Positions 18,664 to 28,292 of a stretch of 64,000 bases of DNA are shown one piece after another. The DNA is from CAYFPO01 sp964345035. Lineage in GTDB: Bacteria > Fidelibacterota > Marinisomatia > SCGC-AAA003-L08 > GCA-002704045. The position numbers and the translations under genes are program-made. A model generated the notes under the pieces. That model was not told the DNA's origin. It did not search any database and was given only the letters and a program-made list of their open reading frames with translations. Position 1 is the stretch's first letter. The number at the start of each line of letters is the position of its first letter. The stretch covers positions 1 through 64,000 of the forward strand of contig CAYFPO010000008.1 of assembly GCA_964345035.1 (NCBI GenBank). The letters run 5' to 3'.

Positions 18664-21609
18664 TCAATATTTTTCCAATTTGAGATTGGATTCCTCACCG
18701 ACCTCGTTGTAAAAAATATTGTTAAAACTCTGAAATCTATCCTTACCAATGTTATACTGACCGGTGCTAATTAGTGCAGAAATTTCTGCCTGAGCAGCCC
18801 TTTCATCCAAATAATCCCAATCCAGCATTTTCCTGGAAATCCACAATATCTCCCTATAATTTTTCTTTTCAATATAAAATTTCAGTAATTCTAATGCAAT
18901 TTCCCGAGATTTGGATTGAAATTTTATACGAATATCTTCGATCCAATCTTCATTGAATTCAGATGTTATTCCATTGCTGTAAAGTTGAATTGCTTTTTTG
19001 AAATTACTTAACCTTCTACTATGTTTTTTTGAATCATTTATATCTCCAAACTCCTTTGTTAATTCAGAAAATTCGTTAATATCTGTTTTGATATTGAGTC
19101 CATTCCAATTTAAAATGTACAGATTGTCTCTTTTCACAATTATCTTTTCCTTTTCTAACCCCAGTGCACTTTTTAATCTGGTTAATGCTACATATTTACG
19201 GTTTTGAATGGATTCTTCACTACCCTGCCTCCAGAAATGTGATTCAAATTCCGTAATTGGAACACCTGTTTCTTTATTGTAGGATTTTAAAATCAGGAAA
19301 AACAGAATTTTTCTAGTAAGTTTACCCTTCCATTGATCTTCCGTAATGAGTTTGTTATTCACTTTTACTCTAAAGTTATCAAAAATTTTCACTGAAATAT
19401 TTGATGCACCGGGAATTCTTTTAGTTTTATTTCTACCTCTAATAATAGTTACCACAACAAATAACGAAATTATTACTCCTAAACCCAGGGATGTTAAAAT
19501 AATTAATTCCTGTTGGTGAAGCGGATCAATTATTAAAAAACTCAGATAATAGGATGTGTTTAAATCCTGTGGATTATGGGTGAATTTCCGTACTTCAAAT
19601 GAATATTCTCCAATAGGTAGATTTGAATACCTAATTGTGTTTTCTCTGGTTTTTGTAAAACTTTGATCATTTGATCCAATCAATCTATACTCATATTGTA
19701 TCTCCTCACTGTTTTTAAAATCAGGAATAATAAAATGAAAAGAAATACTGTTGTTATTAATTGTAATTGATTCTCCATCATTTAATTGGGTTCCATCCAA
19801 AATTTTCGACGTTAAAATTAGAGGATTTTGAATTACATTTTCAGACCTTTCCAATATCCTGAATTCTCTGTTTTTTTCAAGAATATGGAGATCATTATGT
19901 ATCACAAATGCCTTTGGGTCTAAAATTAACTCAGGTGACAAATTATAGATTGAAGAGGTTCCATTATGATAATTGACAATTTTGGTTTGAGATATAACAC
20001 ATATAAAATTTTCCATTGGTACTAACGCCTGAAAATAACCAGTATTCAATTCCAGAAGATCGAGCTTTTTCAATTTAATATCTGAGGTCAAAAGGTATAG
20101 AACATGATCTGTGAGCAAATAAAACTCATCATTCTCATTAATCGTATAATCCCGGATCACCTGATTTCCAAAATCTTTCATAGGGATTAATACATATTTC
20201 TCTTTGTCTAACCGGTAAATTTGGTTTGGTCCAATAATGAAAAAATTGTAATTCGTGAAAATAATGTCAGTGATTTCACTTTTGGCTTGTACAATATATT
20301 TCTGTGAATCGGCAGTTGTAGTATAAATCAACTCATTTTCAGTTAATATTAATAAATCCTGTGTATATGGATTTTCGGCAAATAAGATAATTTGTTTCTC
20401 TATTGAACCTATCTCAGGCAGTTTCTCAATTTTCCACGATTCAGTATTTAATTTTCCGCTCATTACATTTCTGGATTTTAATATCCATCCATAAGATGGA
20501 ATATGTACAATATCGGTAATATTTTCCGGACAATTGTCTATTACCCTCCAACTATTCCCAAAATAAACCAAGCAGTTTGCCGTAATACCTGTACCGGCAG
20601 CGAATATTTTTGAATCAATAGTTTGCACCACAGTAACTGTATCTAAAATATTGTAAATCTCTGACTTTGGATACATTACTATTTCCAATGATGTAATCAG
20701 ATGTAAAGTATTTTCACCACCAAACCAATAATTCCCTGATCTGTCAATAAAAACTGAATAAATATTTGAAAAAGGCAAGCTATAATGAAATCCATCAAGG
20801 GTATTGGACTGTGAGAGTTGTATATGTTGCAGGTCAGAAGAAATTATACCAAATTTCGGATGACGGTAGGTAGCCACTCCCCAATTAAATGAACCTGTCT
20901 GAATTTTATTTTCTATGAATTCTTGGTTAGAGGAAATATCCGATAAATGAATAGAAATTGTTTTTCCCTCAGTTAGATGAATTTGGAGTGTATCATCAAT
21001 TTCATAAATTTCTTTCACATCAGCATTCATTTGAGGAAGATTGACTTGTTCTTCTTCCTGTCCAACATTCATCAGCCATATTCCTCTATCTGTGCCAATC
21101 CAGAGTCTGTTCGTTGAATCTACAAAAAGTGATTGTACATTCTGAATTTCGTAATCAACCATTGGAATAACCAAATCTTCTGAAGCAAACCGAAATACTT
21201 CAAATCCATTGTTTGTACCAAACCAAATCTGGTTATTCCATTCAACACCAGTGAAAACCCTGTTACCTGGTAAATTAAAATGAAATGTATCAACTTCGGT
21301 ATCTGATATTTTAATGATGCCTTTTGATGTTCCCAACCAAATATTATTATTGGAATCTTCCATTCCATAGCTGACTTCTGCTCCCGGAAGTAAATTATTT
21401 ACATTTAAATTTGAAAAATTTTTGGAATCAAATATACTTACTCCATTGGAAGTACAAATCCAGATTTGATTATGTTGGTCAGTAAAAATATGGTTAACAG
21501 CACCTCCGATAAATCCATCGTGCATAGAATACTGTTTCACAATGGGTTGTTGAGAAAATAAATTACAGATTAAAAGGAGGAGAATTGATTTCAGGCTGTA
21601 TAATTTCAT
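18664..21609 (-). CDS. membrane-spanning propeller sensor with SARP/BTAD-type DNA-binding domain
   Basis: The 981-residue product has a signal peptide and an extracytoplasmic Reg_prop beta-propeller with repeats such as GLIGGAVNHIFTDQHNQIWI, NNIWLGTSKGI and NRLWIGTDRGIWL. A triple-tyrosine domain follows near 625-690 (IQYEYRLIGS, then YSNLPIGEYSFEVR), then one membrane helix near 705-728. The cytoplasmic part has a winged-helix domain (VKIFDNFRVKVNNK, then LTRKILFFLILKS and ALTRLKSALG) and a BTAD-like helical end. It has no kinase or receiver domain, so it would act as a one-component receptor and transcription factor. The ligand is unknown; hybrid propeller systems in Bacteroidetes mostly sense glycans. 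It lies upstream of the small repeat protein. Confidence 0.8.
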   Translation of the reverse strand: MKLYSLKSILLLLICNLFSQQPIVKQYSMHDGFIGGAVNHIFTDQHNQIWICTSNGVSIFDSKNFSNLNVNNLLPGAEVSYGMEDSNNNIWLGTSKGIIKISDTEVDTFHFNLPGNRVFTGVEWNNQIWFGTNNGFEVFRFASEDLVIPMVDYEIQNVQSLFVDSTNRLWIGTDRGIWLMNVGQEEEQVNLPQMNADVKEIYEIDDTLQIHLTEGKTISIHLSDISSNQEFIENKIQTGSFNWGVATYRHPKFGIISSDLQHIQLSQSNTLDGFHYSLPFSNIYSVFIDRSGNYWFGGENTLHLITSLEIVMYPKSEIYNILDTVTVVQTIDSKIFAAGTGITANCLVYFGNSWRVIDNCPENITDIVHIPSYGWILKSRNVMSGKLNTESWKIEKLPEIGSIEKQIILFAENPYTQDLLILTENELIYTTTADSQKYIVQAKSEITDIIFTNYNFFIIGPNQIYRLDKEKYVLIPMKDFGNQVIRDYTINENDEFYLLTDHVLYLLTSDIKLKKLDLLELNTGYFQALVPMENFICVISQTKIVNYHNGTSSIYNLSPELILDPKAFVIHNDLHILEKNREFRILERSENVIQNPLILTSKILDGTQLNDGESITINNNSISFHFIIPDFKNSEEIQYEYRLIGSNDQSFTKTRENTIRYSNLPIGEYSFEVRKFTHNPQDLNTSYYLSFLIIDPLHQQELIILTSLGLGVIISLFVVVTIIRGRNKTKRIPGASNISVKIFDNFRVKVNNKLITEDQWKGKLTRKILFFLILKSYNKETGVPITEFESHFWRQGSEESIQNRKYVALTRLKSALGLEKEKIIVKRDNLYILNWNGLNIKTDINEFSELTKEFGDINDSKKHSRRLSNFKKAIQLYSNGITSEFNEDWIEDIRIKFQSKSREIALELLKFYIEKKNYREILWISRKMLDWDYLDERAAQAEISALISTGQYNIGKDRFQSFNNIFYNEVGEESNLKLEKY

Positions 21610-21648
21610 ATGATTATCTGATTGTTAAGTGGAATGCAGAGTTCAATC

Positions 21649-22305
21649 TTATTTTCCCTGAAGGCGGCTTTTCTCAAAATTTTCCATAACAGTTAGGAAT
21701 TCAGATTTTGACTTACATCTGAAAAATGGAGAAAACCTAATATTTTCCTTAAATGTAGTTGTTGGGGAATGACCATAATGATGCCCGGGGTAAATGATAG
21801 TTTCTCCTGGTAATTTTAATAAAATCTTATAAACGCTGTTGTATAATTCATTGATATTACTACCAGCACTGATGGTTCGCCCTGTCCTCCCTACAAATAC
21901 TGTATCACCGGTAAAAATACAATTAGAATCCTTACTCCAGTAACAAATACTGTCTTTATAATGTCCGGGAGTAAATAATGCTGTAAACAAATGTCTTCCA
22001 ATAGTTACCACTTGACCATGATCTAATTTTCGGAATTTTAAATTGTTTAATTGTGGTGGTTGTGTATGACCTTCAACCACTGCCTGTGGAAATATATTTT
22101 TCCATTCTCCCAAGTACGCAATATGGTCCCCATGGGTATGGGTAACCAATATTTTCTCTAATTTCAATGATTTTTCCAAAACCATATCAATCATCGAATC
22201 CGGCTTCACTGCCGGGTCCACAACTGCAGCATATCCCGATTTACGACACCATATCAGATAACTGAAATTTTTATCAAATCCGCCTAAAAATGATTTAATT
22301 TTCAT
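21649..22305 (-). CDS. MBL-fold metallo-hydrolase (glyoxalase II-like)
   Basis: The 218-residue product has the metallo-beta-lactamase motif VTHTHGDHIAYL, the GH of FTPGHYKDS, the bridging Asp of FTGDTVFVG and a final His in YPGHHYG. The order fits hydroxyacylglutathione hydrolase and persulfide dioxygenase relatives. It lacks the second glyoxalase II helical domain, so it is a short family member of unknown substrate. It overlaps the upstream alpha/beta hydrolase gene by 11 nt. Confidence 0.8.
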   Translation of the reverse strand: MKIKSFLGGFDKNFSYLIWCRKSGYAAVVDPAVKPDSMIDMVLEKSLKLEKILVTHTHGDHIAYLGEWKNIFPQAVVEGHTQPPQLNNLKFRKLDHGQVVTIGRHLFTALFTPGHYKDSICYWSKDSNCIFTGDTVFVGRTGRTISAGSNINELYNSVYKILLKLPGETIIYPGHHYGHSPTTTFKENIRFSPFFRCKSKSEFLTVMENFEKSRLQGK

Positions 22306-23350
22306 TATATTGAATAAATTTCTGGAAGAATTTAATCATTTTCCAAACTTCTTTCAGCTTGAATAAATAACCTTTATTTGTAGAAATCTCGCGATGTTCA
22401 TAGATGTGAGAGATAAATAATTCACTATTTTGAATTTTTTCACTGAGTAATATTGATTCTGTAAAAGGTATCATAGAATCATTGGCACCATGAAAAATAA
22501 ACACTTTACTCCGAATTTTATGATGCCAATAACGTGGAGAAAGGGATTGGTATTCTTTTTTCATTTCTTTCCTGAAAATCTGGATAATTCTGGAAACTTC
22601 TTCATTTGGTGTTCCCGATAAAATATTGGTAATTATATCTTGGGGGGTTTTCGGTAAATTTTTACTCTCAGATATGGCTTGTTTCTCCTTATCCCTGACC
22701 CTTAAAGAAATGATTCTTTGAATATCTGACGTATCGTAGCCAATATCTACAAAGGGTAGATAGTTATGAAAAAGTACCACTAATCCCCAGGGATGAGGAG
22801 TAATCTGTATTTCGGATCCATTAACTGTAACTTTTCCAGTTTTAAGAAATTCAACAGAAGAGTCAAAATCATAATATGTGCCATAAACAAAAATTGATTT
22901 AGGTGGATTTTTGATCATTGAATTTTGAAATGATGCCTTTAAAACCATTGCACCACTGAAACTCATCCCAACAAGTGAAATGTTCTGATGATTTAGTCCT
23001 TCTTTCAGTAATAACCAGTTATAAAAATGATGTAATGATTGTACAATATCATTATTGATTTTCAATTCTTTCAATAAAGGGATTCTGGGCATATAAATAG
23101 TAAATCCTGCAAAAGATAATACACTGCCTAACATGATCATTCCGGGATGTTCTTCCCCAAAGGGTGATGCTCCAGGATAAATCACAAGATTATGAGTACT
23201 TTTTCCTTTAGGTTTAAAAATTTTAATCGGAATATTTTCGTCATTTTCACCGGTATACGTTCTGTCAATTATAGTCACCTTTTTAGAACTTCGATCTCGG
23301 TAAGTCATTAGGGCAATAACAACTTTGACTGCTTTGATGAATGCTCCCAT
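22295..23350 (-). CDS. alpha/beta hydrolase
   Basis: The 351-residue product has an alpha/beta-hydrolase core: LVIYPGASPFGEEHPG as the oxyanion strand, LVGMSFSGAMVL as the nucleophile elbow, VFIFHGANDSMIPF with the catalytic Asp, and a likely His in SHIYEHREIS. There is no obvious signal peptide, and the N terminus is weakly hydrophobic (FIKAVKVVIALM). The substrate is unknown. It is co-transcribed with the overlapping MBL-fold gene. Confidence 0.7.
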   Translation of the reverse strand: MGAFIKAVKVVIALMTYRDRSSKKVTIIDRTYTGENDENIPIKIFKPKGKSTHNLVIYPGASPFGEEHPGMIMLGSVLSFAGFTIYMPRIPLLKELKINNDIVQSLHHFYNWLLLKEGLNHQNISLVGMSFSGAMVLKASFQNSMIKNPPKSIFVYGTYYDFDSSVEFLKTGKVTVNGSEIQITPHPWGLVVLFHNYLPFVDIGYDTSDIQRIISLRVRDKEKQAISESKNLPKTPQDIITNILSGTPNEEVSRIIQIFRKEMKKEYQSLSPRYWHHKIRSKVFIFHGANDSMIPFTESILLSEKIQNSELFISHIYEHREISTNKGYLFKLKEVWKMIKFFQKFIQYNEN

Positions 23351-23415
23351 ATTTTAAAAGCTCAATTCTGAATAAATAGTGACCACTCTATAACATGAAA
23401 GAACCGTTAGGATTG

Positions 23416-25590
23416 TCAAAATTTATATCCAGCGTTAAATTTAAAATGATATTGAAATTCATCCTGATTATATACACTTTTATCTCCCCAACTCAATACT
23501 AATTCCATCGGTCCTAATGGAGATATAAGAGTTACACCAAAACCATATCCAATTGAATGTTTATCAAATTCTGCATCATCCGATTCACTGTACATCACAT
23601 CATTTAATAAGATTTTGAAAAATATATCCTTTTTATATTCATATCTGTATTCGAATTGATTCAAAATACTATTGATACCAAATAATTGATTATCGGAAAA
23701 ACTGAATGATCTGTTTCTGGTATCAGAATAATGAAATAAATAGGGAAAAGAAAGATTGGTAAAATTTGAATAGTAATTTTTTAATCTGAAGGTATGGTCG
23801 TTCACCGTGTAAAACAAGTCTGAATAAATTTCTAACCAAGAATACTCAAGAACTGAACCTGTCAATTGACCACTGTATTCAAAATTAACGGAAAGGAGAT
23901 TCCCTGTTCTTGGTAACAATATATCATCTAACAGATCCAGTTTGGAAGAAACAAATATTTTGTTAACTGGTTCATTTGTAAATAGTGATTCATCTGTTTC
24001 GGATGATGGAATATCTGATTCTATATTTACAATTTCCTTAACATATTCAGATTCGACGAACCATTTATTTTTCAGTTGGAGCCCTACACCTGCACCTGCC
24101 ATTTGGGATTGATATGTATATCTATTGATAGTACCATCTTTATTATATTGTTCAAAGGGAATCTTCAAATCATATACTCGGATAAATGGATAAATAGGAA
24201 AATCCATTGTTCTGCTGGGATAAAACAGATTCATTGTATTTTTTCGTAATCCGACGAATTGGAACTGGTGTTCCAGCCGTAATCCTGATATCAATAAGTC
24301 GGATAACTGGAAATCAATTACTGCAATTAATTCCAATTCTTTATCCCATTGAATGCCTAATCTCATCTTATTTGATAGATTTTCTTTTACTTTAATTACT
24401 AATCCAATCTTGTCATGAGATTCTGGATTAATTGTGAAATAGATAGTTGTAAAATATCCCAGACTATACAATTGCATGATACGGTCCTGTAGATCTACAG
24501 AGTTAAATACATCACCGATTTCAACACCCAGATTTTGTTTCAAAAAACCATCCTTGAATTTTCTGTTCCCGACAAATTCTATTGAAGAAATTGTTTTGGA
24601 AATTTTTCTGTTCTCAACATTTTCTGAAATTAAATCAATATCATTATCACAAAAGCTTACATTTTTTAATTCATGAAACAATTCAATATTTTCTAAGGCG
24701 GCAATATGCCCTAAATTATTAATTGTTTTTAATTTGGTTCTGTTGAAATTAACTGATCTGAATCCATCCAATTTGGGTCGTATCAGGAAATCAGCCAGTT
24801 TTGCATTTTCTTCCTCGCGAGTATATTCCTGAATACTGATAACCTGTTCTAATACATCCATCGCATTTTTTAACTGTTTCCTGGATTTCCTCGGTGTACC
24901 GGCATCTACTGCAATTATTATGTCTGCACCCAGATTGATAGCAACATCAGTAGGTAGATTGTTCAATAATCCCCCATCAACAAGAAGTGAATCTCCAATA
25001 GTAACCGGGCTGAAAATTGTAGGAACTGTAAGGGAAGACCTGACTGCTTCCGTTAAGGATCCGTCACTGAATATAATTTCATTTCCTGTAACTATATCTG
25101 TAGCAATACATCTAAATGGTATTGGAAAATCATCAAAGCTTAGTGCTTGTTCGTACTCACCAAAAAGCCTGGACAATACAAGCAGTACTTTTTGTCCATG
25201 AATATACCCGATGGGGGTAACAGGTTTTACACCATCAATACCGAACTCTAATTGGTATTTTCCTGTGTCTTTTTTCTGGAAATGTGGTAAATCCTGACGT
25301 TCGGGGGTATCGGTTAGGAGTTCATTCCAATCAAGGTCAAATGCTAATTTTTCGATTTCTTTTCCTGAATTACCGGTAGCATATAATGCACCTACAACTG
25401 CTCCCATACTAGTACCAACAATATAATCCACTTTTATGTCCAGGGAATCCAGCATCTTTAATGTACCTATATGAGCAAATCCTCTTGCACCACCACCCGA
25501 TAGCACTAATCCTACCTTTGAACAATCAGAAGTTGTACCAAATAGAAATACTGCAAATGGAACTATAGTTAACAATCGCTTTAATTTCAA
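23416..25590 (-). CDS. patatin-like phospholipase fused to POTRA and Omp85 barrel (type Vd-like)
   Basis: The 724-residue product starts with a signal peptide. Its patatin domain has the oxyanion GGGARG, the nucleophile GTSMGA near 62 and the dyad Asp in DGGLLNN. One POTRA follows (ISSIEFVGNRKFKDGFLKQN, then MQLYSLGYFTTIYF), and then an Omp85 barrel ending in FKFNAGYKF with a terminal Phe. This is the architecture of PlpD-type Vd autotransporters and of the common Bacteroidetes patatin-BamA proteins. It is probably displayed at the outer membrane as a phospholipase A1-type lipase. It stands alone, with tRNA-Glu 168 nt upstream. Confidence 0.88.
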   Translation of the reverse strand: MKLKRLLTIVPFAVFLFGTTSDCSKVGLVLSGGGARGFAHIGTLKMLDSLDIKVDYIVGTSMGAVVGALYATGNSGKEIEKLAFDLDWNELLTDTPERQDLPHFQKKDTGKYQLEFGIDGVKPVTPIGYIHGQKVLLVLSRLFGEYEQALSFDDFPIPFRCIATDIVTGNEIIFSDGSLTEAVRSSLTVPTIFSPVTIGDSLLVDGGLLNNLPTDVAINLGADIIIAVDAGTPRKSRKQLKNAMDVLEQVISIQEYTREEENAKLADFLIRPKLDGFRSVNFNRTKLKTINNLGHIAALENIELFHELKNVSFCDNDIDLISENVENRKISKTISSIEFVGNRKFKDGFLKQNLGVEIGDVFNSVDLQDRIMQLYSLGYFTTIYFTINPESHDKIGLVIKVKENLSNKMRLGIQWDKELELIAVIDFQLSDLLISGLRLEHQFQFVGLRKNTMNLFYPSRTMDFPIYPFIRVYDLKIPFEQYNKDGTINRYTYQSQMAGAGVGLQLKNKWFVESEYVKEIVNIESDIPSSETDESLFTNEPVNKIFVSSKLDLLDDILLPRTGNLLSVNFEYSGQLTGSVLEYSWLEIYSDLFYTVNDHTFRLKNYYSNFTNLSFPYLFHYSDTRNRSFSFSDNQLFGINSILNQFEYRYEYKKDIFFKILLNDVMYSESDDAEFDKHSIGYGFGVTLISPLGPMELVLSWGDKSVYNQDEFQYHFKFNAGYKF

Positions 25591-25758
25591 TTTATACGGA
25601 ATATTTTTTGAGTAATAAAATTTATAAACATTAATAATTAATCAGAATCCAAGAAAATAAATTTAGTGGAAAGTTTAGCGGGATTTTGAAATTTTTTTTT
25701 ATTAATAAAAATTTCCGGGAATCAAATAATTGATAATTGAATATTAACAAATTATCTG

Positions 25759-25830
25759 TAGCCCGTAGGGGAATCGAACCCCTGTTGCAGGGATGAAAAC
25801 CCTGAGTCCTAACCACTAGACGAACGGGCC
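25759..25830 (-). tRNA. tRNA-Glu (anticodon TTC)
   Basis: Reading the minus strand, a 72-nt cloverleaf starts GGCCCGT and ends ACGGGCT plus discriminator A; the first pair is G-U. The anticodon arm is CAGGG-TTTTCAT-CCCTG with anticodon TTC. The T arm is CAGGG-GTTCGAT-CCCCT-like with the universal GTTCGA. CCA is not encoded. Confidence 0.95.
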
Positions 25831-25900
25831 AAATTAGTGGAGATTAATTTCTAACAGAGCACGAAATTTATTTCTATTAAAAAGAGCCAAACAATAATTA

Positions 25901-26788
25901 TCAGGAATTATTTTTAACAATCAGAACAGGACATTCTGCTTTTAATGCTGTTTGTATTGGTTTGCTTCCGAATATATATTTTAATAATTCATTTTTTGAA
26001 GATTTACCCATGATAACAATATGATCAGTTCCCCCTTCTCTGATAATTACATCTACGGGATTTCCCTTCAGCATTTTAGAATCATATGTTATTTTTTTAA
26101 TTGATAAATATTTTTTAGCCCATCTTGCAGCATTTTTATACCCCTTTTTAAATTTACCTGATTTACTAACCGTTAGTGCTTCGATATGAGAACCATACTG
26201 TCCTGAAATTATTGCTCCAAAAATTACTGCCCTTTTTGTTGCTGTTGAATCATCAACACACAAGAGAAGTTTGTATTTTTTTGTGGGATGTAAATTATTC
26301 ACTATAAAAATACTTGTGTCGAGAAACTGAATAATCTTCCTGACGATCCGCTTATCGTTGGAATACCCAACTATTGCAAGTTCATAATCCCTGTATTCCG
26401 ATTCCTTTTTTAATTCCTGCAACAGAGCACCTTCTCTGAGAATTAACCGAATTTTATTCCCCGTCATTCGAGGTAAAACCATTCGAAATCTTTCTTTTTC
26501 CTGTATCAGATTTTTTGGATTGAATTCAATTTCACTTTCTTTTAAAAATCCCAATTCCTTGAGTGAATTAAATGCCCATTCCAGTACTTCTATTCCCGGA
26601 TGGAAAATATCCCAGTCAGCGAGAGAATCCCTTGCCAGTGCCACATCTTTTTCATTCATACCACGAACTTTCCAACCGACGTAAATAACCGAAATATCTG
26701 CATTAAATGCATTTGCAATTGTCATTCCTATATGCAGGATGTTTTTTGATTCATTGCTTCTATCTTTGATTGCTATCAGAAATCGCAT
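25901..26788 (-). CDS. tandem universal stress protein
   Basis: The 295-residue product carries two Usp domains. The second has the nucleotide-binding signature IVIMGKSSKNELLKYIFGS followed by CPVLIVK. The first is more divergent (LAIVGYSNDKR, then SIFIVNN) and probably does not bind ATP in the usual way. It follows the DASS carrier gene by 12 nt, and Usp proteins often sit next to transporters in this way, which suggests a regulatory role on uptake. Confidence 0.82.
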   Translation of the reverse strand: MRFLIAIKDRSNESKNILHIGMTIANAFNADISVIYVGWKVRGMNEKDVALARDSLADWDIFHPGIEVLEWAFNSLKELGFLKESEIEFNPKNLIQEKERFRMVLPRMTGNKIRLILREGALLQELKKESEYRDYELAIVGYSNDKRIVRKIIQFLDTSIFIVNNLHPTKKYKLLLCVDDSTATKRAVIFGAIISGQYGSHIEALTVSKSGKFKKGYKNAARWAKKYLSIKKITYDSKMLKGNPVDVIIREGGTDHIVIMGKSSKNELLKYIFGSKPIQTALKAECPVLIVKNNS

Positions 26789-26801
26789 AAAAACTCTACT
26801 C

Positions 26802-28229
26802 CTATTTGAAGTTTGTAAACCGGATCATAAATGGCCAGTAAAATAAAATTATACAAATTAATGTTACCAAAGATGCCAATCCCATTCTCCATCCGGCTTT
26901 TAAAAAGTCGGATATTTTCACCATCCCTGAAGAATATATGATCATACATGCTGGTGCTGCAACAGCGGAAAAATATCCAAATGCGGATGCAATTACTGCT
27001 GACATCCCCATAAATAGCGGATGACCTCCCATACTCAATACGATTGGACTGAATACAGCCATAGTTCCGCTGGAACTCATGATATTTGAAAAGAAAGCAG
27101 TAAGAAAAATTGAGAAAAGATATCTTGCTTGTTCAATTTGATCAATAACACCACCCATTAATACGATTACAGATTCACCTATCCAGGCAGCAACACCAGT
27201 GCTTTTCATTTGGACACCAAGTGAAATTGTACCGGCGAATAGGAGAATGACCCCCCAATTAGTTCCTCTGCTAACTTCATTCCATTCTACCAGCCCTGAT
27301 GCCAGATACAGAAATGCTCCGCCAATAGCAATAATGCCCATTCCAAACTTTTCATTCAGAAATATCCAGCAGATCAACGTTATGGAAAAAATGATAATGG
27401 TGAAAATTTCATTACCAGTAATAGTACCTTTTCTTGCAACCTGAATTCTTAGTTTTCTGACTGCAGTATCAAGAATTTTATATTCAGGTTTAAATACTTT
27501 CAGCAATATCCAAGTTGTGTAAATTATGCCAATAACAACCATTGGATATGCAAGAATCATCCATTGGAAATAGGACAATGTAATTCCGGCTTCTGTTAGA
27601 GATCTCCAATATTCTATCATAATTGCGTTTCGCGCACCGCCTGATGGAGTTCCTACGCTTCCCACAGTTGCACCGTAGGCTATGGAAAAGAGAAGTAATA
27701 CTGTCAGATTTGGTATTTTTTTCCTTCCAGATGCAAATTTTATCAAGGTCAATCCCATAGGCAACATCATGGCTACTACAGTATGTTCTCCGATAAAGGA
27801 TGCAAGAAGTGCTGAGATAGATGTAAATCCAATTACAATATTCTGAACTTTGTTTCCTGTAATCTGTATTATTCCCAAAGCAAGCCTGCTGCTGAGTCCT
27901 TGGTGAACAATTGCCACAGCCATCATCAATGATCCCATGATAAAAAATACGGCATCACTCATAAATGAATCTGCTACATCAGATGGATTTGCAATTCGAA
28001 AGGATACTTCTAATACAGCTATCAACAATGCGATTGCAGGCAGCGGTAAAGGTTCTGTTATGATCATCAGTATCACTATTACCATGATGATTAATGTCCG
28101 GTAACCGCTCTCTGAAATTGAGGTTGGATATGGAAGCCAATACATTGCAGCACCAACAAAAATTATTGCAAGAAGCCATCGCTTCTGTTGAAACCAATAC
28201 AGTAAATTCCGTAGAAATTCGTTAATCAA
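26802..28229 (-). CDS. DASS/SLC13-type anion transporter
   Basis: The 475-residue protein has 11-12 membrane helices and the divalent-anion:sodium symporter pattern: ITEPLPLPAIALLIAV, DAVFFIMGSLMMA, and two hairpin motifs, VGTPSGGARNAIMI (in place of SNT) and SSSGTMAVFSPIVLS. Relatives carry dicarboxylates, citrate or sulfate. Its position directly after glcDEF suggests import of glycolate, lactate or another carboxylate, but the substrate cannot be read from sequence. Confidence 0.8.
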   Translation of the reverse strand: MINEFLRNLLYWFQQKRWLLAIIFVGAAMYWLPYPTSISESGYRTLIIMVIVILMIITEPLPLPAIALLIAVLEVSFRIANPSDVADSFMSDAVFFIMGSLMMAVAIVHQGLSSRLALGIIQITGNKVQNIVIGFTSISALLASFIGEHTVVAMMLPMGLTLIKFASGRKKIPNLTVLLLFSIAYGATVGSVGTPSGGARNAIMIEYWRSLTEAGITLSYFQWMILAYPMVVIGIIYTTWILLKVFKPEYKILDTAVRKLRIQVARKGTITGNEIFTIIIFSITLICWIFLNEKFGMGIIAIGGAFLYLASGLVEWNEVSRGTNWGVILLFAGTISLGVQMKSTGVAAWIGESVIVLMGGVIDQIEQARYLFSIFLTAFFSNIMSSSGTMAVFSPIVLSMGGHPLFMGMSAVIASAFGYFSAVAAPACMIIYSSGMVKISDFLKAGWRMGLASLVTLICIILFYWPFMIRFTNFK

Positions 28230-28292
28230 CTTGTGTGATTTCCTTGTACATAAACCTGATTAAATTTACATTCTACCAATTCTCTAATAAAA

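Noticed and set aside
25631..25816. Minus-strand 61-codon frame covering the tRNA-Glu region
   Set aside because: Most of it is the tRNA gene itself and the rest is AT-rich spacer; no ribosome-binding site or family.
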